Assembly: GCA_002344785.1 (NCBI GenBank)
Contig: DDUL01000013.1
Coordinates: forward strand, 17,052-81,051
Length of the DNA: 64,000 bases
Direction: 5' to 3'
Origin: Bdellovibrionaceae bacterium UBA2339
GTDB lineage: Bacteria; Bdellovibrionota; Bdellovibrionia; Bdellovibrionales; JAMPXM01
Every line of letters begins with the position of its first letter. Position 1 is the first letter of the stretch. The translations under genes were made by a program, and so were the position numbers. Positions 9,579 through 17,375 of this stretch are shown piece after piece. Below the pieces are notes generated by a model. It ran no database searches, was not told the origin of the DNA, and saw only the letters and a list, made by a program, of their open reading frames with translations.

Positions 9579-10871
9579 TCAAAAATTGGTCTCCATCAGT
9601 CTGGATGTAGCGGAATTTTGCGACTTGGAGTTTTGTGAGTTCTCCGAACCAAAAGCGGCTGCGTGCCGAGTCACATCTGCGACGCGATCTTCTTCCACGC
9701 GCTCAGCCAGCTCCCGACGTAAGCGAATCGCATCCTGCATGGCCGGATCCATCGCGACCACACGCTCACACTCGAGCAAGGCCTCGGCAAATCGCCCCAC
9801 CAACGCCAACGCCTTCACCAACTGAAAAATCAATTCCGTATCTTCTTGATTGACGCTGATGTGCGCTTCAAGTCGTGCGATCGCCGAGCCCAAGCGCCCG
9901 TCGCGCACGGCCCACTCCACCATCAACCGCAATGCCGTGCGATTGTGTGGCGCCAAATCCAAAGCTCGCTCCAAGTTTCCCCACGACAATTCAAAGTCGC
10001 CTTTGTGGCGATGAATCAGCGCCAAGCCCACCCATGCGCGGTCATTGTGCGGATTCTCCTCCAGCGCTGCGCGAAAGCGCTCCTTCGCTAAGTCCAAACG
10101 ATCGCGCTGAATCTCCAGCGTTCCAAAGTTTACGAGCAGCACATCCGACTTGGGCTGCAGAACATGCGCCTTGTTGTAAAACTCTTCAGCGCCTTCGAAG
10201 TCACCCTGACGACACAGAATGTTCCCGACATTTTTGTAAGTCTCGAACAACTGATCTTCCGCCGGAATGGCGCTCGAGAGGATCTCCGAATAGAGCGCGA
10301 GCGCACTTTGATCTTCTTCCAGTTTGTACAACAATCGCGCGACATGCAGACGCGGATCCACTCCACCCGGCGTCATCTCGGCCGACTGTCGCAAGAGCGC
10401 CCGAAACACTCGCAAGCTCTCATCAAAGCGCCCCTGTTGCTCCAGCACATTGCCCATCGCTTCAATGCCTTCGCGATTCTGCGAGTCCGCCCACAGCACC
10501 TGCCGCAAGATCGCCTCACTCGCACCATACTCACCGTGCCGCGCCAGCAATGCCGCCTGCTTCAGCCAACCTGGCACACGAGCACCGCCATCCATCGCCG
10601 CCACTGCACCAGAGGCCGAGTTCACACGAGTCTCTTCATCCGCCTCCGCATCAAACTGCGCGACGGCCTGCTCGCGATGCTCCATCGGCCACGCCGAGAT
10701 CCCACGCTCATTGGCCGCCCGTCCATCGATCCCGAGTGCTGATTCATCCGCATGCTCCACTGAAGCTCGCTGAACTTGAACGCGGATCACGCTACCGCCA
10801 CCAGCTGTCGCTTGGCCTTCGCCCGCAATCTGATTTTGGCCTTGATTGTTTGGCGTCATCCCTGCTGCCAT
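9579..10871 (-). CDS. TPR-repeat protein
   Basis: A protein of about 430 residues. After a disordered N-terminal 100 residues it consists of tandem tetratricopeptide repeats from about residue 105 to 395 (for example EAMGNVLEQQGRFDESLRVF and VGNILCRQGDFEGAEEFYNK). The start is set by an AGGAGG placed 5 bases before an ATG; the frame is open 11 codons further. TPR proteins scaffold complexes. Its position ahead of the methyltransferase and glycosyltransferases and behind fliT suggests a scaffold for filament glycosylation or export, which is inference. A Ser/Asn-rich tail ends the protein. Confidence 0.85.
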   Translation of the reverse strand: MAAGMTPNNQGQNQIAGEGQATAGGGSVIRVQVQRASVEHADESALGIDGRAANERGISAWPMEHREQAVAQFDAEADEETRVNSASGAVAAMDGGARVPGWLKQAALLARHGEYGASEAILRQVLWADSQNREGIEAMGNVLEQQGRFDESLRVFRALLRQSAEMTPGGVDPRLHVARLLYKLEEDQSALALYSEILSSAIPAEDQLFETYKNVGNILCRQGDFEGAEEFYNKAHVLQPKSDVLLVNFGTLEIQRDRLDLAKERFRAALEENPHNDRAWVGLALIHRHKGDFELSWGNLERALDLAPHNRTALRLMVEWAVRDGRLGSAIARLEAHISVNQEDTELIFQLVKALALVGRFAEALLECERVVAMDPAMQDAIRLRRELAERVEEDRVADVTRHAAAFGSENSQNSKSQNSATSRLMETNF

Positions 10872-11296
10872 ACGAGCCTCCTGCTCACTGGGGCTCTCGC
10901 CCACTTCTCACCTTTGGTTCTTTGGCCTCATGCCAAGATCGAGTCATCCGTCACCACATCTGATCCGCTTCGCCCGCGTCGTGCGCTTGATCCGCTTCGT
11001 GCGCGCCCCCGCCAAACCAGACTCGACCTCCAACTCATTCACCAAATCTGAAGGCTGCAAGCTCGAGGCCACCGAGACCAATCCCCACATCCACCACACA
11101 ATACCCGCGACAAATGTCGAGCCCGACGGCCTCCGCCATCGCAACAAAGCATCACACGAAACTGAGTGAGGACTCGGCACGGAGTGGCCCGCGTGACCGC
11201 CTACGGCCTAACGACCGGAACAAGTCGTGGCGTAGAAATTCTGACGGCGAAATGACGACGATGGCGCGGGGGGCCTGTCAACTTTTAGACCCCTCC
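10872..11296. other. intergenic region upstream of TPR gene
   Basis: About 425 bases without a convincing gene. A 78-codon minus-strand frame with a short hydrophobic stretch (10944-11180, GTG start) has no ribosome-binding site and a basic, low-information tail. The promoter of the TPR-glycosyltransferase block should lie here, but I see no clear promoter boxes. Confidence 0.5.
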
Positions 11297-11498
11297 AGCT
11301 GCCACGCTTGAGTGTGCAAAACTGGCTCAAATTTTTAAACTTCCAGGCTAAGCCCACGTGCTTCGTGGACTTTTAGATGCCGCCTCAGGCGGACGGCATT
11401 GCGACGTTAACTCAACGTCAAACTGTCCATGATTGGCCTGTAAAAACAAGACCTTCAGACTGAAGTGTTTGGCACATGCACACTCATCCGTGGCAGCT
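11297..11498. repeat. paired inverted-repeat element A (202 bp)
   Basis: The left arm at 11297-11320 matches the family consensus (AGCTGCCACGCTTGAGTGTG plus CAAA). The right arm at 11477-11498 is its inverted copy with GGA in place of GCT in the middle. AGCT faces outward on both sides. The right arm touches the stop codon (TAG, 11499-11501 on the minus strand) of the fliT-like gene. The 156-base interior has short self-complementary stretches (ccacgtgcttcgtgg, gccgcctcaggcggac). In RNA the arms would pair into a long stem. Confidence 0.85.
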
Positions 11499-11921
11499 CT
11501 AAGCTTCCTCATCTAACTGCGGCGCTGCCGGCCCCGAACGATACGCCGAGATCACACGTCGATTCGCCTTACTCTGCTGAAGCTCGCGAATGATATTCGA
11601 CTTCTCAGCCTCGATGGCGGCGAGAACGCGCAAGTCCTGCGCGAGGATCTCCTTAGCCAACATATCCTTCTCGCGAAGAATGGACTGAATCTCTTCTTTG
11701 ATCTGCGCGGTGACCTCGTCGTTCGAGGTGCGGCCCATTTCATCATCGATCAAAGCATCAATGCAGCGAATGATGTCGAGCACTCGCTCTCGTGAACCGT
11801 AGAAGGCTTCAACATTGTTGAAGTCGCCATCTGCGAAGTTCGCGAGCTCACTTTCATTGAGGTCGCAGAACTTGGCGAGAAAGTGGTTCTTCTCTTTGAG
11901 CAACTGTACGAGTTTCTGCAT
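11499..11921 (-). CDS. FliT/FlgN-like flagellar export chaperone (putative)
   Basis: A 140-residue, almost wholly helical acidic protein encoded 13 bases after fliS, the place fliT takes in many flagellar operons. FliT chaperones the cap protein FliD and is a coiled-coil protein of similar size. Sequence similarity to FliT or FlgN is only in character (heptad-like helices from 1-120, short polar tail), so the name is positional inference. A GGAGG sits 4-5 bases before the ATG. Its stop codon abuts repeat element A. Confidence 0.7.
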   Translation of the reverse strand: MQKLVQLLKEKNHFLAKFCDLNESELANFADGDFNNVEAFYGSRERVLDIIRCIDALIDDEMGRTSNDEVTAQIKEEIQSILREKDMLAKEILAQDLRVLAAIEAEKSNIIRELQQSKANRRVISAYRSGPAAPQLDEEA

Positions 11922-11934
11922 GATCCCTCCTGGT

Positions 11935-12330
11935 TCAGCCGACTTTTTCTGAGTTAGTTTTCTTAATTTGTTCGACGGCCTTCACCCAACCGTCATAGAG
12001 CGTCTCCAGCAGCTTCAGAGTCTGCCGAAGTGGCTCAGGATCGCCCGAAACATTCGCCTTGGTGAATTGCTCCGTCATAAACATGTAGAGCTGCTCGAGA
12101 TTGCGCGAGATCTCGCCACCCACTTTGTGATCCAAAGTGTTGTTGAGCTCCATCACGATGTCATAGGCGCGGCCGATATACTGCCCGCGATCCGCGATGC
12201 GCTTTTCCTCAGCCGCCTGAATCGCAAGCTTCGTGAATTTGATCGCGCCCTCATACATCATCAACAGCAGCTTCTCGCGACTTGCACTTTGCACTTGGGT
12301 CGTTTTGTACTTCTGATACGCATTCTTCAT
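11935..12330 (-). CDS. fliS: flagellin export chaperone FliS
   Basis: FliS binds the C-terminal helix of flagellin in the cytoplasm, prevents premature polymerisation and hands it to the export gate. The 131-residue protein has the family length and marks: NAYQKYKTTQVQSASREKLLLMMYEGAIKF at the N terminus, the RGQYIGRAYDIVMELNNTLD helix, and the YMFMTEQF segment. It sits between fliD and the fliT-like gene in conserved order, downstream of flagellin 1 and flaG. Confidence 0.97.
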   Translation of the reverse strand: MKNAYQKYKTTQVQSASREKLLLMMYEGAIKFTKLAIQAAEEKRIADRGQYIGRAYDIVMELNNTLDHKVGGEISRNLEQLYMFMTEQFTKANVSGDPEPLRQTLKLLETLYDGWVKAVEQIKKTNSEKVG

Positions 12331-12439
12331 CGATCTACTTGGCCCCCGCCCTCGTTACTCTTTCCTATCGGCTCCTCGCCGTCTCATCTTGAATCAACTT
12401 GAGTCCTGATCGTCATGCCTTCGCGATAATCCAGACTCC

Positions 12440-13816
12440 TTATCCCAGCAGTGATGTGACTCCTCCACCGCCGCCCGCTATGGCACTCGACACCGCGCCC
12501 TGGCTCTTGATCTTGTTCATTGTCTCTTCGAGCTTCGCGAACTTGTTTCGGAGCATGTCTTCTCGCTTGGAGATTTGCCTCTCCTTCGCTGCGATCCGCT
12601 CGTCCATCTGCCGGATTTGCCCCTCGAGTCCACGAGTACGATTAGCCAACGGACCGAAAGCCGGATTCGTCAGTGAGCCCAGCTCGCGACGGACGGATGC
12701 GATAAACCCCGTCGAGAAGCCATCGCCGACGAAGAATTCTTGCACGTCATTCGGGCGGCGCCCGAGCTCCGCATTGAACTTCTTCTGATCGAACTCCAAG
12801 GTGCCCGCGCGATTGAATTGGATACCCAATTGATTCAGCGTCTTCACTTGGCCTTTGAGCCCAGTTTGCGGCGATTGCACCAGCCGACGAATTCTCTGCT
12901 CGGTCGACCGTACGAGCGAGTCCCCGCCCAACGTTTTTGTTGTATCCGTGTCTTTGCCGATCTTGGATTGCTGCTGCAAAAATCCAAGCACCGCATTCAT
13001 TGCGTCGACGAAGCCTTTGATCTTTCCGCTGACGACCTCGAGGTCCTCTTTGATCGTGATATTCACGGGGCGCCCGGGATTGGCTTGCTTCAGCTCTAGC
13101 GTCACGCCCGGAATAATATCATTCAACGTGTTGTCGCCAATTTCGAACTCAAAGCCATCGACCTTCACGATGCCGTTCTTGGCCTCGCTCTTCGCATCGA
13201 AATAGATGTCTTGATCGCCATCGAGGAAGTAAAGGCGTGGATATTCTACGCTTCGATCCGTACCCACGCCGTCCGCCGACAACACCAACTTCCATGGCGA
13301 ATCGGGCTCCTTACGATCATTAATCACGGAAGCGCGAACACCGAGCTTGGCGTCGTTAATCGCCTTCGCCGCACCCTCGAGAGTTGAGTTGTCGCCCGAG
13401 ATGTACACGTCCTTCGAGCCCTCGGGTGTATCAAACTTAAAGTAGCCCACACCAATCTGCGTCGTGTCCTTGTCGGGAAATCCATTGGTGATCACTGACG
13501 CCTTCTGCGCCAGCTGTACAACTTCAATGTTCCAGCTTCCTGGCTTCGCCAAACTTGGATCGACGGTACCGCCGACTGCGCCTGGATCACCGCTTTGTAG
13601 TTTCACATCTGAAAAGCCGCGCGTACTGGCGAGCTCACCGAGGGATCCGCGAATCGCGCCCACTTTGCTCGACAAGTCGTTCACCAACTTCAACTTGCCA
13701 TCGAGCTTTTCTTTGCGCTGCTCCATCTGCTTCACAGGAATGCGCTCAGCTTCGACCAATTGGTCGACGATGTTCGGCGGCAAGCCTGTGTTGATCGAGC
13801 CGAAGCGGATGGTCAT
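12440..13816 (-). CDS. fliD: flagellar filament cap protein FliD
   Basis: FliD (HAP2) forms the distal filament cap that promotes flagellin folding. The 458-residue length fits. The N-terminal domain has INTGLPPNIVDQLVEAERIPVKQMEQRKEKL with the family coiled coil; a FliD-type hook-IN region lies near residues 215-260 (EIGDNTLNDIIPGVTLEL is diagnostic); the C-terminal domain ends in a long helix. A Gly-rich tail follows. A GGAGG stands about 10 bases before the ATG. The fliS gene follows after 109 bases. Repeat element B lies upstream, between it and flaG. Confidence 0.96.
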   Translation of the reverse strand: MTIRFGSINTGLPPNIVDQLVEAERIPVKQMEQRKEKLDGKLKLVNDLSSKVGAIRGSLGELASTRGFSDVKLQSGDPGAVGGTVDPSLAKPGSWNIEVVQLAQKASVITNGFPDKDTTQIGVGYFKFDTPEGSKDVYISGDNSTLEGAAKAINDAKLGVRASVINDRKEPDSPWKLVLSADGVGTDRSVEYPRLYFLDGDQDIYFDAKSEAKNGIVKVDGFEFEIGDNTLNDIIPGVTLELKQANPGRPVNITIKEDLEVVSGKIKGFVDAMNAVLGFLQQQSKIGKDTDTTKTLGGDSLVRSTEQRIRRLVQSPQTGLKGQVKTLNQLGIQFNRAGTLEFDQKKFNAELGRRPNDVQEFFVGDGFSTGFIASVRRELGSLTNPAFGPLANRTRGLEGQIRQMDERIAAKERQISKREDMLRNKFAKLEETMNKIKSQGAVSSAIAGGGGGVTSLLG

Positions 13817-13945
13817 AGTGAGCGCGCCTCCTTAGCGCATGGAGAACTCTTTCAGTGTCGCCGGAAACTCGCGCTGCACGTGAGTCAAACGATTGGCTCA
13901 AGCCTTCGGGTGGGGTGGCGGGGGGAGCGTCAATAAATCGTCAGG

Positions 13946-14117
13946 AGCTGCCACGCTTCAGTGTGCATTGACCTAGACCGGTTGGCCCTAAGTCCTCATA
14001 GAAACTCTAGATTTGTGATTGATGACGAGTTCAAGCCTCGCGGCAATCGCCCCGAGCCAATTTGGCTAAGCCTTTCAGGTACTTTGCCCGCGCTTCGCAC
14101 ACTCAAGTGTGGCAGCT
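13946..14117. repeat. paired inverted-repeat element B (172 bp)
   Basis: The left arm at 13946-13967 and the right arm at 14097-14117 have AGCT outward, with one to three mismatches to consensus. The right arm ends one base before the stop codon (TGA on the minus strand, 14119-14121) of flaG. It fills most of the flaG-fliD gap. The interior holds no ORF and does not resemble other members beyond short GGCTAAGCC-like words. Confidence 0.85.
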
Positions 14118-14118
14118 C

Positions 14119-14556
14119 TCACATGGCACGGTTCAACAGCCCGCCCGTCTTCCGAACGGCCTGGGCCTTCACAAGGCTAAGATCCGCCTCGGAAATACGT
14201 CTGACAACTCGACCATCACGATCGCGTACAATGACTATGGGAATGAGGCCTTCACCCGGCTCTTTGAAGGTATGAGTTTCGCCTCCGACGCCGGCCCCTT
14301 GAAAGACGAGTTCAAAGCTGAGTCCGGCTTCTTTCACGCCAGGCATAGCCTCGAGGATCTTCATCGATTCGGCAATTTCCTCGGGTGATAACTGCCGTCG
14401 ACGCTGATCCCCTTGGTCAGCGCTCTGGCCATTGCCGTCTCGGTCCTCAGCCTTGTGCGTTTCAGTTTGGACGGCATCACGCGCGCGCGTCTCAGACGCT
14501 GATGTCAGCGTCGGCGTAGTTGGAATTAAACTGCGAACTGCGGCTCGCACGTCCAT
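14119..14556 (-). CDS. flaG: FlaG-family flagellar protein
   Basis: FlaG proteins are small proteins encoded beside flagellin and fliD that influence filament length. The C-terminal 75 residues show the family fold: LSPEEIAESMKILEAMPGVKEAGLSFELVF, then a variable loop, then IPIVIVRDRDGRVVRRISEADLSLVK. This is the FlaG pattern of a strand pair closed by a DxxTGEVIRqIP-like segment. The N-terminal half is polar and disordered. I use the ATG at 14556; the frame extends to a TTG at 14580. The gene is cut off from flagellin 1 by the transposase-bearing element. Confidence 0.75.
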   Translation of the reverse strand: MDVRAAVRSLIPTTPTLTSASETRARDAVQTETHKAEDRDGNGQSADQGDQRRRQLSPEEIAESMKILEAMPGVKEAGLSFELVFQGAGVGGETHTFKEPGEGLIPIVIVRDRDGRVVRRISEADLSLVKAQAVRKTGGLLNRAM

Positions 14557-15556
14557 GCTCAACTTCTCGGCAATTCTCAATTTGGACTCGCGAGACGGAG
14601 GGCCGGGGCCGTCTCAATCTGGACCTTTGGAGCTGCCCCGCTTGATTGTGCAATCGACTTTGGTCCCGTGAAATTCGAGCCGGCACAATGAGAACGTCAT
14701 TGTGATAGTTCGCATAGATATAGAGATGACGCCGCAATCCTCGGATCGTTTTGCTCGTATTCCAAGTTCTGCGGAAAAGACGACTGATGTGAGTTCGATT
14801 CATCGCCGCCGTATGGTTGAAACAAAAGAGAGGATCAAATCGACCCTCCTTGAGTTCCCCTTGGCCTGTCACACATCCACTTCTTCCAGGGTGCGTTACA
14901 TGTACCGCGTGCGGGCAGAGCTCTTTCACGAGCAATGTGTAATGCGGATTTTCATCTGACTTTAGAATTCCACCCTTTACAAGTTGTCGGCTGACTTCCT
15001 CCAGCACTGTTCTCCGACAGGACTCGCGCTGATCCTCACGAACACCATATCTTTCCCTCGCTTTTTTTGCCAAGAGCCCGCGGGCCGGCATTTGAGCTGC
15101 CTCAAAGGAAACAATTCGACGCGTTCGCCCCGCCACGGCCATGGCAACCGAAACGGGATGATACTTCGAGTGCACATGTGTCTCGATTTCATCGACATAC
15201 ACTTCACCTACGCTCTCGGCCTTCGACTTGGCCAACTGAAAATTGCGATCAGCGAGATCACCGAGACGCGCAAACTTTCGCTCAATGGTCGATCGACTGG
15301 CCTTCAAAACTCTCGCAGCACCTCTTTGCGTGCAGTTCTCAGCGAGAAGCTTCGGCAACCAAACGTCAAGATCTCGGCGTTTGGATCGGTAGAAATCTGA
15401 CGTTGTGGCAAATGAGAAAGTGCGCCGACAAGCGTGACAATAGTAACGACGTAATCGACTCCGATCGAATCGTCGGAAATAGAATCCGCGACGTCCGATC
15501 TTCGCCCCATCACAAGTTTTCGCATGACAATGAGGACAGCTCAGTTGCTTTTCCAT
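14492..15556 (-). CDS. IS1-like transposase, possibly domesticated
   Basis: A 354-residue frame. C7, C10, C40 and C43 form an IS1-type zinc finger, and an HTH follows near 76-97 (TQRGAARVLKASRSTIERKF). The catalytic domain shows D122 (YVDEIE) and D201 (KSDENPHY, matching the IS1 TDGWPLY site). The segment NHTAAMNRTHISRLFRRT aligns with IERHNLNLR of IS1, but the catalytic glutamate position is occupied by alanine (about A250). From residue 302 the frame reads through the left inverted repeat into the flaG leader, so the last 50 residues are probably read-through and the original C terminus is altered. A GGGAAG precedes the ATG. It is the only transposase gene in the window and lies between family repeats. 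Chemical activity is doubtful. Confidence 0.75.
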   Translation of the reverse strand: MEKQLSCPHCHAKTCDGAKIGRRGFYFRRFDRSRLRRYYCHACRRTFSFATTSDFYRSKRRDLDVWLPKLLAENCTQRGAARVLKASRSTIERKFARLGDLADRNFQLAKSKAESVGEVYVDEIETHVHSKYHPVSVAMAVAGRTRRIVSFEAAQMPARGLLAKKARERYGVREDQRESCRRTVLEEVSRQLVKGGILKSDENPHYTLLVKELCPHAVHVTHPGRSGCVTGQGELKEGRFDPLFCFNHTAAMNRTHISRLFRRTWNTSKTIRGLRRHLYIYANYHNDVLIVPARISRDQSRLHNQAGQLQRSRLRRPRPSVSRVQIENCREVEHGRASRSSQFNSNYADADISV

Positions 15557-15651
15557 GGTCTTCCCACCCCGTAATTCTTAGGAGCGGGCGCATTCTTCAA
15601 AGCTTATGCCCGCTCAGAGCGGGTCAAGTCGCACACCGAAGCATGGCAGCT
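14631..15651. mobile_element. element C: IS1-like transposase gene between family inverted repeats (about 1.02 kb)
   Basis: The left arm at 14631-14653 (AGCTGCCCCGCTTGATTGTG plus CAA) and the right arm at 15631-15651 (GCACACCGAAGCATGGCAGC plus T) are diverged copies of the repeat that bounds the seven short elements, in the same outward orientation. They enclose the transposase gene and its leader. No clear target-site duplication flanks it. It separates flagellin 1 from flaG. It may be the parent of the family, or a fixed descendant. Confidence 0.75.
15582..15623 (-). promoter_or_regulatory. alternative hairpins in the transposase leader
   Basis: GAGCGGGC at 15582-15589 can pair with GCCCGCTC at 15608-15615, and that second arm can instead pair with the following AGAGCGGG (15616-15623). 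The two hairpins exclude each other and lie just upstream of the transposase start. This suggests attenuation or autoregulation; no function is proven. Confidence 0.45.
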
Positions 15652-15661
15652 CAAAGAACCT

Positions 15662-15683
15662 CCCGAGAGCCATGACTCTCGGG
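15662..15683 (-). terminator. hairpin downstream of flagellin 1
   Basis: CCCGAGAG (15662-15669) and CTCTCGGG (15676-15683) form a perfect 8-bp stem with a 6-base loop, followed on the minus strand by a T-containing stretch. It is about 175 bases past the flagellin 1 stop and just outside element C. It probably ends the flagellin transcript. Confidence 0.6.
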
Positions 15684-15859
15684 GTAGGTGTGGTTCCGGG
15701 AAGTGTCGCGCGATCTCGTCTTCGTCAATCCAAGCTTGGGCGACTCGACCAAACTCACGCGACCTCAGGAGACCTTCCCTAGCGAGTCCATCGACATTCA
15801 ACCGACGAACTCACTCAACCTAAATCAAAACGAATATGGATACGCACTCAGAGATCGGA

Positions 15860-16693
15860 TTAACCGACCAACTTGAGCGCATGCTGAGGCTGAACGTTAG
15901 CCGCAGCCAAGACACCCACTGAAGCCTGCTGAAGAATCTGATTCTTCGTCAGTTCGGCCGAGGCTGCCGCGATGTCCGTATCTCGAACTCGAGAGTTCGC
16001 TGCTGACAAGTTTTCATGTGCAATCGAGATCACGTCGGTCGTCGAGATCAGTCGGTTCTGAATCGCACCGAGATTGGCTCGATAGCTATTCACTTTGGAC
16101 TGTGCCGAATCGAGCGTTTCGAGAGCATTCTGCGCACCTGACTTTGATGAGAAGTCGAGATCTTCAATGCCCAGCTCAGCCGTCGTCGCGTTGTTCTCGG
16201 TCGAGTCAAAGCTGATGCGGTCGTTGAAATCGTCATTCATAATGTCGACTTGGAAGTCGAACTGACCACCCGAACCGTTAAGCAAGTTGACCTTACCGTA
16301 GCGAGTCGACTGAGCGATCCGCTCCGCTTCGTTACGAAGCTGCTGAACTTCTTTATTGATAAATTCACGTTCGACATCCGACACCGTGTCCGAAGCGGCC
16401 TGTACGCCGAGTTCTCGGAAGCGTGTGAGGATATTCGAAATCTCAGACAAACCACCTTCAGCAGTTTGGACCATCGAGATTCCGTCATTTGCGTTGCGGC
16501 CGGCTTGCGCATAGCCGCGAATCTGAGACTTCAAGTTTTCACTGAGGGCCAAGCCGGCGGCATCATCGGCCGCTTTCGTAATGCGCGTACCAGAAGACAA
16601 TTGCGCAAATGACTTGGTGATCTCGCGATTCGAACCAGCCAATGAACGTTGAGCTGTGATCGACGAAATATTTGTTGCGACTCGCATTCCCAT
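15860..16693 (-). CDS. fliC: flagellin 1
   Basis: The filament subunit, exported through the flagellar type III apparatus. At 277 residues it is a short flagellin with only D0/D1 domains. The N terminus has NISSITAQRSLAGSNREITKSFAQLSSGTRI and ADDAAGLALSENLKSQIRG; the C terminus has ENLSAANSRVRDTDIAAASAEL and ends SVLAAANVQPQHALKLVG. An AGGAG is placed 6 bases before the ATG; its GGA core is the type of site CsrA binds, and csrA and fliW are in this window. It heads the flagellin-flaG-fliD-fliS series, now interrupted by repeat elements. Confidence 0.97.
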   Translation of the reverse strand: MGMRVATNISSITAQRSLAGSNREITKSFAQLSSGTRITKAADDAAGLALSENLKSQIRGYAQAGRNANDGISMVQTAEGGLSEISNILTRFRELGVQAASDTVSDVEREFINKEVQQLRNEAERIAQSTRYGKVNLLNGSGGQFDFQVDIMNDDFNDRISFDSTENNATTAELGIEDLDFSSKSGAQNALETLDSAQSKVNSYRANLGAIQNRLISTTDVISIAHENLSAANSRVRDTDIAAASAELTKNQILQQASVGVLAAANVQPQHALKLVG

Positions 16694-17126
16694 GAGACTC
16701 TCCTGCTTTCTCGCGACTTTAGTCGCGTTTCGTCCCGCATAGACGACCGGGCCTCGAACCTACTTCGAGGGGTTGTTCCGGAGGCGCCATCCAAATCTGG
16801 CGCTCTTGGGTTGAACACGTTGGTGTGCAGTTCTGATTCACCTTCGATCACAGCGGAGTCTTCGCATCTGTCAGAAGCAGTCACTCATCTGACTTCGCTC
16901 GTCCGCTCGACCTTAGGTGCGTCGAGCTTCACAACCCTCTCTTCGGCGAGTCCGGTTACAACTTCAGTCGAGTCGAGCAAAACTGGACGATCGTCGCGCG
17001 ACTTCTGGACCTAGATCGAGAAATCCGCGACCTTCATCCCAACTTGGAGCACCGAATTTCGGAATTTTCCGGACCTTTGTCGCGTGACGGAGGTCCCGTG
17101 CACTTTGGTCGATTGGACTTTGTTCG
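16694..17126. other. flagellin 1 upstream region
   Basis: About 430 bases with no gene. Reading toward flagellin it must carry the promoter and a leader. I could not find a convincing sigma28 box pair (TAAA, about 15 bases, GCCGATAA). It is bounded by repeat element D. Confidence 0.5.
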
Positions 17127-17299
17127 AGCTGCCACGCTTGAGTGTGCAACTTGGGTCTATGACCGTTGTTAGGTCGCGAGGATCTCTCTGTAATCGAGCT
17201 TTCGGTGAACAAATTGGCTCCGAATAGTCCGTAGTTCTCTGCAATGCTCAGCGAATTCACGGACTTTCGTTTGATCTTGCACACTCAAGCGTGGCAGCT
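17127..17299. repeat. paired inverted-repeat element D (173 bp), perfect arms
   Basis: The left arm at 17127-17149 and the right arm at 17277-17299 are exact reverse complements over 23 bases. AGCT faces outward. It lies between the divergent flagellin 1 and outer-membrane protein genes, so it occupies shared upstream DNA. The 127-base interior has no gene. Confidence 0.9.
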
Positions 17300-17375
17300 A
17301 GGCGAATATCCATTTTTCGCCCCACAACCCTCAGACACTCTCCAGCGCGGAGTATTAAGGTTACACTAAGATGAG

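Noticed and set aside
10944..11180. 78-codon minus-strand ORF with a short hydrophobic stretch
   Set aside because: GTG start without ribosome-binding site, basic low-information tail, no conserved features.
16694..17126. Sigma28 promoter for flagellin 1
   Set aside because: Partial matches exist but none had both boxes at suitable spacing, so none is reported.
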